Positions 33,114-45,100 of a DNA stretch of 64,000 nt are shown here, one piece after another. The stretch lies in NCBI GenBank assembly GCA_030062745.1, contig CP099849.1, positions 6,246,586 to 6,310,585 on the forward strand, written 5' to 3'. Under the pieces are notes generated by a model. That model made no database searches and was not told the origin of the DNA. It was given only the letters and a program-made list of their open reading frames with translations. Numbering within the stretch: position 1 is the first letter of the stretch; each line of letters begins with the position of its first letter. A program made the position numbers and the translations under genes. Origin of the DNA: Capitulum mitella (taxonomy: Eukaryota; Arthropoda; Thecostraca; Pollicipedomorpha; Pollicipedidae).

Positions 33114-36100
33114 GGAGCTTCGGCGACTACTTTAAGGTCAGCAGGTCGGACGAGCTTTGGCGGAGGCTCCGATGAGCGCTCGGGCTGACGAGTATGAGCC
33201 TGGTTTCTAAGGCAGAAATGGATTTGCTTTTGACATGGAAGTGATGTTTTGCCGGATGGGTAAATTATTTATGTGGAAAAACAGACGAGAAGTGGCAGAA
33301 ACATCAGGCGTCCCAACAAGCTAGACTTATAAGGGCGGTAGTTTAGTGGTGGGTTGGGGAGGCGCGTCACATTTTTATGTTTTGTCCATCTATTTAGAGA
33401 AACATATAGTACAATAAAGGCAAAATTTTCGGTTTCGGGGCGGAACGGTGAGTGGGATGGTCGTTGGAATGATTGGTTCAAGCTTTGGTTTGGCTTTCCA
33501 GTGTTTCTTTCCATAGTGGAGGGTGTGGTTTTCATCTCTAATTTGCTGACCTTGACCCAACCTTGGCCTGAGTCGGTCTCAGGCTGGACCTTCCGGAGCG
33601 GTGCCACTTGGCCTTGTGAGCTCATAGCGGGAGTTACCGAATTGTGGATGGTGGTGCTTGGTGCAGTGGTTTGTGAGAAGAACTTGACCTTTCTTTGGCT
33701 TTTTGTCTTTCCTTCTTCCATAATTTCTCCAGCCCTGACTTTGACTGACTGTGGACTGTTTTTAGGGCTTATTCCTTCCTCTTGTTCCCTTGTTATTTTG
33801 CCTTCTCCTTTAGTTATTCTAAGGACCAGCGTAGGTAAGTTGAGCCGCCCAGCGGTTTGTGTGATCGGACATTTAAGATCATTTGGTCCTCCGGGCCGGA
33901 TAGGAATATTTCCCTGATAGCAATTTTGAACTTCGAGGTGTTCGGTACTCATTTGGAATTTGACCCCGGTATCGAGATTCATCTGGCCAAGTCGCACTTT
34001 TTTCTCGTCATCTTTCACTGGGAAAGATGAGCAAAATGGAGAAGTCGGCTAAGAAGCTGGCCGAGATTGTGGCCTGCCGCCAGCTGTTGGCAGAAGACAT
34101 TCGGGCTCAGGCTGAGGTCCTGGTCAGCTGCGATCGCAGTCAGTCTGGTAGATTGCTGCAGGAGATAAAGATCATGAAATCTTATGAGCTAGAAGTGCAG
34201 AACTCTTTGAAGCTTGTCAAAGGTCTGCCTTTAGAGCCCGACGAGTTAGCATCTGAGCTTAGAGAGCACAGGATGCTTAGTAATGTTATCATGCGCAGCC
34301 TGGCAGTAGAGAGTGAGATAGAGTTGGGGCTACAGAGGTCTGACTTGAATGGGGGGAGGGCCTGTGGAGAGTCCCAGCAGTTTGCCTAAACTTGATATAA
34401 AAAAGTTCAGTGGTGATCTGGAGGACTGGCCAGCTTTCCATGAGTCTTTCATGGCAGCTATTGGTAGCACTGGCCTGTCTGATATCCAGAAGCTGACTTA
34501 TTTGAGGTCACTGGTGGTTGGGAAGGCTGAAGATGTTGTTGCTGGCCTTCATCTGACAGGTGCAAATTATCCAGTTGCACTCTCGCTGCTGAAGGAGAGA
34601 TTTGGTAGAGAGGAGCTGGTTGTCAACTCGCATGTAAGAAAACTTGTCCAGATGCAGAGCATGGATTCTGATTCTCTTCCTTCACTGCAGACATTTCTGA
34701 ACAACTTAGAGTACCGCTGTCGTGCACTGAAGGCTCTTGGTGTGGATGTGGCCAGTCACGATTTGATACTTGCGCCCCTGGTTGAGTCAAAGATGGCTCC
34801 CAGTTTAGCTGTTCATTTCAACAGGCAGAGGTCAGACAGCAACCCCCCAACACTCAAAGAAATCATAGGCTTCCTGCGCAGTGAGGCCATGATCAGGGAG
34901 AAAATGGAATATGAAAACTCATGTGATGAAACAAAGCAGAAAAAGTCTCTAGGATCTGTACATGCCTTGACCACTGCTACACAGAAGTCTCCTCAGTCTC
35001 TGTGTGTGTTCTGTGATGGGAAACATCCCAGTTACAGCTGTGGGCAGCAGATGGGTGTAGATAAGCGCCTGGCTCTGCTTAAGAAAGCACAGGCATGCTT
35101 TCGGTGTCTCAGACCTGGCCACCTGTCTGTCAAGTGTCGGTTCAGAGTAAAGTGTAAGACCTGTGGAGGTATGCATCAGACTGTGCTGTGTCGTAAAGCA
35201 TTGCTCACTGGGAGCGATGCAGCATCAGCCACTATCCCAATGACTACCCCACCTCGTGGTAAGACTGTGAGTCTGCCTACATCTGAGGAGCAGGTGATAG
35301 TTGGCTGCAGTTCCTCTGGTGAGGCAAGTAAGTTTGTGTTGCAGACCGTGTCTGCTGTCCTGAAGGCAAACTCTGGAAGCCAGAGGGTGAGGATCCTCCT
35401 GGACACTGGGTCTCAGCGGTCTTTCATCCGTAAAGATGTGTCAGAGGCACTGGGCCTCAGTCAAGTGGGTAAAGAAACCCTGGTTATCAGTGGTGTTGGT
35501 GGTGTGCAGGCTGCCAGTGGTTCATCAGCTCACAAGAGAGTAGAGCTGAAGGTGAGTGGAGCAAAGCAGTCTCTTGTGATGCAGGCTCTGGAACTTGATC
35601 ACATCTGTTCCCCAGTGAATGTAATCCTGGGACAGGAGGTGAAAGAAAAGCTGGTAGCAGTGGGAATCTGTCTGCCTATTGGTGAAGATCTCGTGGCTAG
35701 TGAGGCTGTAGATGTCTTGATAGGGGCAGACTTCTACTGGAGTGTGGTGACTGGACGTGTCTGTAGGCTGGATAAGTCCCTGGTGGCTCTCGAGACCATA
35801 TTTGGCTGGATGGTGTCTGGATGTGTGGACAGTGTCTCCAGTCCATGTGCTGTGTCTGAGGCCACTGTGATGTTTGTTCACACGCAGAGCTGTTCTGAAG
35901 ACGCTGACTGTCAGCTGAGAGCCTTCTGGGAGATAGAGGCAGTGGGGATAAATGATTTAGATGAAAGCAGAAAGTCAAAGCTTGACAAGGTTACTGAGAT
36001 CACTTACAGTGATGGTCAGTATGAGGTGACCCTGCCTTGGAAAGGTACATCCAGGCCCCCAGCCAACTTTGAGGTGGCGAAGCGGCGTCTGGAAAAACAA

Positions 36101-39100
36101 GTAGATAGGCTTCAGAAGACCCCAGGGTTGTTGCAGCTGTATAATGAGAAAGTTCAAAGTCTGGTGTCAGATGGGTATGCAGAGTTCCTTGGGGATTCCA
36201 TGGAGCCTGTTGCAGATGGCCACTACCTACCTCATCGGGCTGTGGTTCGTGAGCAAAGTGCTACCACCAAGCTCCGCATTGTTTACGACGGCTCAGCTAA
36301 GTGTAAGGGTCGAAGCTCCCTCAATGAGTGTTTAATGCCTGGCCCCAACCTGAATGCCAAGCTGTTTGACTTACTGTTGAGGTTTCGCTGTGGTGAAATC
36401 GCCATCTGTGCAGATATCAAGGAAGCTTTTCTGAGGGTCAAGCTGAGTGAAAAGGATAGAGATTTTGTACGATTTCTTTGGGTGGAGCCGTCAGAAATAG
36501 ACCAGGAGCCCCTCAGGTTCAAGGAGTACAGGATGCGCGTTGTGGTGTTTGGACTGACCTGTTCACCGTTTCTGTTGGCTGCCACCATGCAACATCACTT
36601 TGCGCGACTTGAGGAGCTCTACCCTGATACTGTTCAGAAACTGAAAACCAGTTTCTATGTTGATGACCTGATCGTTGCAGTTGACACAGTAGAAGAGGGG
36701 TTAAAACTGTATCATGAGTCACTGAAAGTGCTTGGAGATGCCAACATGGAGTTGAGGAAGTGGCAAACCAACTCAGCCGAGTTGGCTTCTGAGTTTGGAG
36801 ACAAAAGTCTTGAAGTTGTTAGGTTGGACAGTAATGAGCAGAAGTTAGCTGTCTCAAAGGTTTTGGGCTTGGAGTGGGACCGCGAAACAGATCAGTTTCA
36901 GTTCGCTGTAGCTGACTGGTGTGATGACTTTGAGTTTGTGCCTTTTTGGACCAAGCGGAAGATCTTGAGCTGGTGCTCAAAGATCTTTGACCCGCTTGGG
37001 TTCCTGGGTCCCTTTGTCATTAGGGCTAAACTCTTGATGCAGGAGCTGTGGCAGGTAGGTGTGGAATGGGATGAACCTGTGCCTGCTGCCATAGTGGACC
37101 AGTTACTGGGCTGGCTAAGGGAAATTAATCTCATAAGAACTGTGAGAGTCTCAAGGTACCTGTTCAGCCAAGCCAGGCGTGATGATGTTCGTGTTCACAT
37201 GTTCTGTGACGCCAGTCAGAGTGCGTACTGTGCCGTTGTCTATGTGGTGTCTCCTGGACAGAGGGGTAAGCTAGTTGCTAGCAAGACCCGTGTAGCACCA
37301 CTCAAGAAGCTCACGCTGCCTCGGCTGGAGCTCATGGCAGCGTTGATTGGTGCACGTCTAGCCCAGAAGGTGTGCGGTCTGCTTGACTTGCCGCTGAGCG
37401 TTTGTCGCTACTGGTCTGATGCGCAGATTGTTCTGCACTGGGTGAAGGGGAGCTCGGGGAGGTTCAAACCTTTCGTGTCCAACCGCGTGGAAGAGATTCA
37501 CTCTTTGAGTAACCCTGCTCAGTGGAGCTACTGCTCCACCTCCGAGAACCCAGCTGACTTAGGTACCAGGGGTCTCAGTATGGCCAAGCTAGTGAGCACT
37601 GATCTGTGGTGGCATGGTCCGTCATTTCTGATGTCGGGAAGTGTTGGGGACGGGCACGACGAGGTGTTGGTGAATGTGGATGATTCTCTCGAGGAGACAT
37701 CACGTCCTGAGCTCAAGGCAGAGACGCAGAATCTAGTGTGTCCAGTGTACGCAGTGAGCCAGGTCGAAAACCCCATACTGAATTTGGCACGATTTAGTTC
37801 ATTAGATCGAGTGCTTCGAATCACTGCGTACTGTTACATGTTCGTTGACAAGTGTTTGAAGCGGTGTTCACGCACTGAGGTGCATCTTTCAGCTGCATAT
37901 ATGGCCAGGGCAAAGACGTACTGGATCCGTAAGGCTCAGGCAGATGCGTTCTGTGATGAGGTAGAAGGCCTTAGCCGGGGGGAGCTCTCAGTTCGATCAA
38001 AGCTAGCACCGTTGAACCCGATGATGGACAACGACGGATTGCTGAGGGTTGGAGGCCGGCTTGATCGTTCTGAGCTGAGCTACGAGAACAAGCATCAGAT
38101 TATCCTGCCTCATAAGGCCAGATACGTGGAACTAATGGTCATGAACCTGCATCTTAAACTGTTACATGCTGGGGTGCGTGACGTGATGGTGGAGTTGCGT
38201 CAGCAGTACTGGGTACCGAGACTAAGGCAGGTCGTGAAACGTATCATTCATGGATGCTCGGTCTGTAGAAGGTTTGCAGCCCGGCCATTCACGACGCCGA
38301 CGAGCCAGTTGCCGGACTTTCGGGTCACCAAGTGTGCCGTTTTTGATGTGGTAGGGGTGGATTTTGCTGGGCCTGTTTATTTTCGGGAAAGTCAGGAGAA
38401 AGGATACATTTGTCTATTTACGTGCGCCGTTACACGGGCGGTACACCTTGAATTGGTCACGTCGCTGAAAGTAGCCAGTTTTCTCATGTGCTTGAAAAAG
38501 TTTATTGGTAGGAGAGGACTGCCCTCTGTCATTGTCTCGGATAATGCTCGGACGTTCAAGGCGGCAGCGAATGCCTTGGATAACCTTTGGGATCTGGTGG
38601 ACAGTGAAGAGGTACAACAGTTCTGCGCTTCTCGCAGTGTCAAGTGGGACTTCATTGTCGACCGCGCACCTTGGTGGGGTGGTTTCTGGGAAAGGTTGGT
38701 AGCAGCCATCAAATCCCCGCTGAGAAGAACGTTTGCTGGGAAGTCCCTGACCAAGGAGGAATTTGAGGTGGTTCTGTGTGAAATCGAGGGGATTCTGAAC
38801 AGTAGACCACTCACGTACGTGTACTCTGATCACCAAGATGGTGAGCCGCTCACACCTGGACATTTTCTGAGTGGCAAGCGCCTACTTGGGATCGACCGAC
38901 CGGTCCAGGAACAGAAGGACAGCACCAACATTCCTCTTTCGGATCACTTTCGTTCCTTGGAGATTCAGAGGGATGTATTCTGGAAATACTTCTCCAAAGA
39001 ATACTTGCCTGAACTGAGTCTTAGTCGACAGGCGACTGAGACAGGAAAGATGCGTAGAATTCGAGTTGGTGACGTGGTGCTGATTTCCGACAGCACGGGT

Positions 39101-42100
39101 AGACAGAACTGGGTCACTGGGATTGTAAAGCAGCTACTTACGGGACAGGATGGCAACACTCGCGCGGTCATAGTTCAGACCAAGAGTGGTACTCTAAAGA
39201 GAGCAGTGCAGTGTCTTTACTTTCTTGAGGGTGATCTTGAGTCGAATGATGTTGCGGCGCCTGATGTTTCTGCCGGGGGAGTGTGGAAAAACAGACGAGA
39301 AGTGGCAGAAACATCAGGCGTCCCAACAAGCTAGACTTATAAGGGCGGTAGTTTAGTGGTGGGTTGGGGAGGCGCGTCACATTTTTATGTTTTGTCCATC
39401 TATTTAGAGAAACATATAGTACAATAAAGGCAAAATTTTCGGTTTCGGGGCGGAACGGTGAGTGGGATGGTCGTTGGAATGATTGGTTCAAGCTTTGGTT
39501 TGGCTTTCCAGTGTTTCTTTCCATAGTGGAGGGTGTGGTTTTCATCTCTAATTTGCTGACCTTGACCCAACCTTGGCCTGAGTCGGTCTCAGACTGGACC
39601 TTCCGGAGCGGTGCCACTTGGCCTTGTGAGCTCATAGCGGGAGTTACCGAATTGTGGATGGTGGTGCTTGGTGCAGTGGTTTGTGAGAAGAACTTGACCT
39701 TTCTTTGGCTTTTTGTCTTTCCTTCTTCCATAATTTCTCCAGCCCTGACTTTGACTGACTGTGGACTGTTTTTAGGGCTTATTCCTTCCTCTTGTTCCCT
39801 TGTTATTTTGCCTTCTCCTTTAGTTATTCTAAGGACCAGCGTAGGTAAGTTGAGCCGCCCAGCGGTTTGTGTGATCGGACATTTAAGATCAATTTAGTTT
39901 TTCTGCAGGTAAATTATTTTAGGTTCATGTTGTGAGCAGTGGGATAACTTTGGTTAATCGGTCCAATCTCTTATGAGTGCGTCCTGTGGCAGTTTAGTGT
40001 ACAGTGACGCTGCTGTGTTTTTTTCTGACCACGCCCAACAACTTCTGCAGAAGGAGGTTTGCGCGTGGGCGTGGGACCTGCTGACCAACGTCTTCAAACT
40101 GCCCAAGGACCGTATGTACGTCACCTATTTCGAGGGCAAGCCCGAGGCCGACCTGGAGCCGGACCTGGAGACGAAGGGCATCTGGTCGTCACTGGGGTGA
40201 GTGCAGCAGCCGGCTGAGTGTCACCCAGTGACCAGGTGTCCAGCTGTAGATGTGGTCTCGGCAACGTGCCAGAGGGATCGTGCGGTCGGCATTTCAGATA
40301 ATTCAGACCTGGGCGGTGTACCACCTTTATCGTGATTCGTAGTGAGTGCGAGGGGACCTGGTCGTGAGCTCGTCCCGCGTCGGCTTCCACATCGTCTGAC
40401 GCGCCACTGTCGCCGACTTCAGGATCCCGGAGGAACGTATCCTGAAGGGCAACATGAAGGATAACTTCTGGGAGATGGGCGACACGGGCCCGTGCGGGCC
40501 CTGCACCGAGATCCACTTCGACAGGATCGGCGGCCGCGACGCCGCCCACCTGGTTAACATGGACGACCCGGACGTGGTCGAAATCTGGAACCTGGTCTTC
40601 ATCCAGTTCAACAGGTGGGCGATAGCCTGGATGCATGAATTATGTGTCGCAAATGGGATGTGTGAATAGAGTTTGTTTTGGTCCCGGCCGGTTTGACTGT
40701 GTTTCGCGTAGATACGAAGAAGTGCACGTACTTTATGTTGATAATGTCTTGCTACCTGTCGACGTGACTCACCCAAAGCAGCTGATTCTGTTCTCGTGTG
40801 CTGCCGGGAGTGCGGCTTCCGCCACCGCTCCGTTCGTGCTGTACGTGACGTGCTGCGTCTACAGGGAGACGGACGGCTCGCTGAAGCTGCTGCCGAAGAA
40901 GCACGTGGACTGCGGGCTGGGCCTGGAGCGCCTCGTCTCCATCCTGCAGGGCAAACTGTCCAACTACGACACGGACCTGTTCCAGCCCATCTTCCAGCAG
41001 ATCACCAAGGTAGCGGACCGCGCTCGGCTGCCGTGGACGTGTTGTGTCGAGTGAGGCTAGCCGCTGTTGGTTACGCAGCGGTAGTGGACTCATGTCTTTG
41101 TCAGTAACGACGCCGGGACACCTTGAGGTCTGGATGCGTGGTTCGGATATATCTTTTGATTAGATGTCCTTCGGCGTTCCTGTCTTTCGTGGTTTCTCAG
41201 TCCTCAAGGCCTTTGCGACTTAGTTTCTCGTCGCTGCGTTGCGTAACGCACTCGAAAGTCGAAAGCACGGGAAAGTCAAGAAATTCCGTAGCCATCCCGC
41301 TCAGCATTCTGCACAGCAAATGCACCGGTGCCTGACCTGAGTCCGTGACCTGAGCCCGTGGCCTGAGTCCTTGACCTGAGCTCGCTGACCTGTGGCGGGC
41401 CTCCGCCAGCTGACCGGGGCGCGGCCGTACACGGGCCACGTCGGAGCCGACGACACGGACGGCGTCGATATGGCGTACCGGGTGCTGGCCGACCACGTGC
41501 GCACGCTGACGATCGCGCTGTCGGACGGCGGCCGGCCGGACAACGTGGGCCGCGGGTGAGGACGGCGTCCCCCCCCCCGTCCCACCGCCGCCGCCGCCCC
41601 GGCTGGTGGTGGTACCGGAACCCGCCGGCTGGCCACCGACAGGGATGAGTGTTTTTCTTTTGGTGCTTGACGTTTGGCGGTCGTCGTTTTCGTGTTCAGT
41701 GACCCGTTTTTTAAACCGGTATTTCACAATTATTATATTATTATATATTATATAATGTTATATATTATTATAACATTATTTCACAATTAATTCCGTCTGT
41801 TAAAATTTGTCCAAGCTGTGTTGGTACGTTTTTAAGTGATCTTAAATCGTGTTCTGAGTTCTGTGATGTCTAACCAAGACAGTGGCTCCTCACAACACTG
41901 ATTTTCATGCCATAGCAAATGTATATTTTTGTGGCGAACGTCCTCCGTATCCGAGTCCCGATGATGCCGGTCCGGAGTTCCCTCGACATGGCTGCCCGCT
42001 GACGCCGACACGGCTGCCCGCTGACGCCAGGTACGTTCTGCGGCGGATCCTGCGGCGCGGCGTGCGCTACGCCACCGAGAAGCTGGGCGCCAAGCGGGGC

Positions 42101-42157
42101 GTGTTCGCCGCGCTCGTGCCCACCGTGGTCGAGGTGCTCGGCGACTTCTTCCCGGAG
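32482..42157 (+). CDS. AARS1: AlaRS exons 1-7, aminoacylation domain
   Basis: Exon 1 opens with ATG 32482 and the segment [20 protein letters not shown], typical of AlaRS. Exon 2 holds [17 protein letters not shown] and [18 protein letters not shown] (motif 2 region). Exons 3-5 carry [30 protein letters not shown] and GLGLERL (motif 3). Exons 6-7 carry MAYRVLADH and [14 protein letters not shown], the tRNA-recognition helices. All key class II residues appear intact. Introns other than intron 2 are short (about 225-480 nt). Confidence 0.93.
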
Positions 42158-45100
42158 GTGAGCGGGCGGCGGGGGCGGGGGAGGGAGGGATCAGGTTGGC
42201 TTTTCGAGATTGGGGCATTGTTGTTAAGTTTCGTTCAGTTGGTACGTAATGTGAAAGGTGGATGGTACGTGATATGCATTTTTCTCCTTTGAGCCCAGTT
42301 GTTGTACATGTAGTATTGGATACCCGCAGAATACTCTGCGGAGATAGTCTGAAACCGTCTTTGGAGGTATTTTTGACTGCTTTTGTCGGGAAATGCTAGC
42401 AGGATGCCGTGTGTGATGGACTGGTGTGATGTTTCGTTAATGATGAGTTCTTATTTTGTCCGTGACATGCAGTGTCATTGTGCAGTGTCTGGCGTGCCGT
42501 AGATGTCGTATGCCATCGGCGTCGTAACTCGTACGGAACATTCTCTGAGGTGCCTCTCGTGAAGTACCATAATCTGCCGTGTTGGACGTAGTTTTTGGTT
42601 TCCGTTTGTGATGTGCTTTGTGGCGAATCCCCTGCGATGTGTCTGTGACGTTCCCCGTGTGACGCGTGATGTGGCGTCCGTAGCTGAAGAAGGACCCGGA
42701 CACGGTGATGGAGATCATCAACGAGGAGGAGGCGCAGTTCTTGAAGACGCTGAACCGCGGCAGGACGCTGCTGGAGCGCACCATCGGCAAGCTGGGCGGC
42801 TGCAAAACTCTCCCCGGTCAGTGATGCCCGCGGCGGCCCCTCCCCCGCGGGACGGTCGCCCTCCCCCGCGGGACGGTCGCCCTCCCCCGCGGGACGGTCG
42901 CCCGGCGGTCGCGGCGAGTTTTGTGATCGATTGTGCCCGTCGAGATCGATTGTGGAGAGGTTTTGGTGTGCGCGCAGTTCACCAGGGTTGGATGTTAACT
43001 GATTTTTGGCGTTGTCGTTCGGGTAAGGTGATTGTCGTTATTTTGGGTGTGCGAGTGGCGTCCGCTGGTGTCTTTTACGCGCGGATTCGTTCCTGTTATT
43101 GTCATGACGCGTCGTTTGTGGGGAGTCGTCAAGCGTCGTTTTCGGTTCATGTGTGCGTTGGCCCCGAGAGCAGTTGCGTAGAAGGCTTGCTACATTTTGG
43201 TACTCCTGGACTATACCAGGAGAAACTACCAGGTCGTCCTGGTGTTCCCGACTGAAATATGGTTAACAGACCTGAAAGTTATCACGCCTACCAACGCGTC
43301 TGTTCCCGGTCGTGTGTGACCACGTCTGAACGTCGTCAGGCGACATTGCCTGGCGCCTGTACGACACGTACGGCTTCCCCGTGGATCTGACCTCCCTGAT
43401 GAGCGAGGAACGAGGGCTCGACATCGACATGGAGGCGTACGAGGCCGCCAAAAAACAGGCCCAGGTCAGTCCGGGTATGCCGCAGCAACAGTTATAGTGT
43501 TGTTTGGGAAATGCTTTTGTCTGTTGCTTCATGTGATGGCAAAATGCCTGATACCCTGTTTAGCTTTATCATGCGTTCTGGCTGGTTTTACATACCCATT
43601 TTTTATCTACCCATTTTTTTGGTTCAATTACCCATTTTTTATTATAATTCATGTAGAATGTCATGTAGCTTTTGTGTTCATGTTGTGCAGTATGGTCTGA
43701 GGGTGGGCTGAAATGTCAGGTTGCCAGTGGTTGTGTTTAAATGCATCAGAATGTGAGATGGTTCGTTTTATCTTGTTTTGCCAGTCACATCTCTGTGTAC
43801 AGTCCATGACATGGTGTGGTGTAGCTGCGTTGTGTGAAAAGGATCTTTCCTTTTGTTGATTCTGTGCACCTGTTGACCCCATCACAGCCCAGCTGCCCCC
43901 CCCCCCTCCCACCCCAGCTGATTCTATGGAGTGTTTCCTAACGCGACGGTGCGGCCGTTCCAGCTGATTTCGCAGGCCGGCGGCAAGGGCGTGGACGAGC
44001 AGATCAACCTGGACGTGCACGCCATCAGCGAACTGCAGGCGCGCGGGGTGCCACCTACCGACGACTCGCCGAAGTACGACTACAGCGCCCTCTCGTCAGA
44101 CCCTGACGCCGCTTACGGTACGGGACATCGGAGGTGGCTTGAAGGAGGTGTTGAAGCCATGGTGCATCCGTGGTACACGAGACGTTACCTGTCGTTGCTA
44201 GATTCAAGTGTCTCTGACCTGTTCTTGCTCTCAGTTTTGTTGGCGTGATTCCGCATTGTTTCCGTTAGAGGAAACGCCAAAACTCGTCTGTTTCGATGAA
44301 GATAGTCCCCAGTGTACTAATGGAAGCTGGTTGCCCGCTAGTTTCTTACGGGACCCGGTTGTTTTACGTCGGCGTCCATAAAACAAATGGTTGTACAGAA
44401 CCGGGCGATTGTCGTCTGTCCTTCAGCAGCGCATTTGTCTGTACTGCTATAGCATCTCGTTTGTCATCTCATTTTATGTTACTTCATGTCTAAAGTTGAC
44501 CGAGGTTTGCTGTTCCCCGGCGGCGACGTTGACCCGACTTGACCCGGCCGGCCTCAGTGAGCCCGGGAGGCCGTCGACTGCCGTCCCCGACCCCGTCTGA
44601 CACCCCCCCCCCCCTGGCAGAGTTCGGCACGTGCCAGGGCCGGGTGATCGCCCTGCGCTGCGACAAACAGTTCGTGCAGGAGGTGACGTCCGGCCGGGAG
44701 TGCGGCGTCCTGCTGGACCGCACGGCCATGTACGCCGAGCAGGGCGGCCAGATCTGGGACGAAGGCTACATGGTGAAGCACGGCGACGAGGTGAGCACGG
44801 CGTCGGCCGGGCCGCTCCGGCCGGGGCTCCGTACCGGTGCGGAGCGGCTGGGAGTTGGGATGGTGGTCGCGTGTGCCCGGTGGAAGGACACTGGTGATGT
44901 GGATGTTAAAGGCCTGTTGTGTGTGTTCAGTTTGCCACGAATGGTTTGCGTTCGGCCGTGAGTGGTGCTCTGAAAGCGAAACTGCTGAAGGACGCTGGAT
45001 GAAGGCACCGCCAGTTAAATTTGGTTCCACTTGAGGCTGGGAGGTAATTGGCCGTAAAAGATAAAGGACTGTGTTCGTATCCGCAGTTGGACGAGGCTGG

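Larger units (their letters stand above)
33272..39891 (+). mobile_element. BEL/Pao LTR retrotransposon, full length
   Basis: Two 610-bp LTRs (33272-33881 and 39282-39891) bound the element. They start TG and end CA, and are flanked by a 5-bp duplication ATTTA. By eye the LTRs differ at a single position, so the insertion is very recent. A tRNA-primer site beginning TGGTCCTCC lies two bases inside the left LTR, and a short purine tract abuts the right LTR. Between them the coding part (about 34027-39334) carries Gag with zinc knuckles, aspartic protease, reverse transcriptase, RNase H and integrase in BEL/Pao order. It looks whole or nearly so, with at most about one break. No envelope-like gene is seen. 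It sits in the sense direction in AlaRS intron 2. Confidence 0.93.
33137..40050 (+). other. AlaRS intron 2 enlarged by a retrotransposon
   Basis: The intron measures 6914 nt. Without the 6620-nt element and its 5-nt target duplication it would be about 289 nt, in line with the neighbouring introns. The original splice sites (AAG/GTCAGC donor, TTCTGCAG acceptor) are untouched. Confidence 0.85.
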
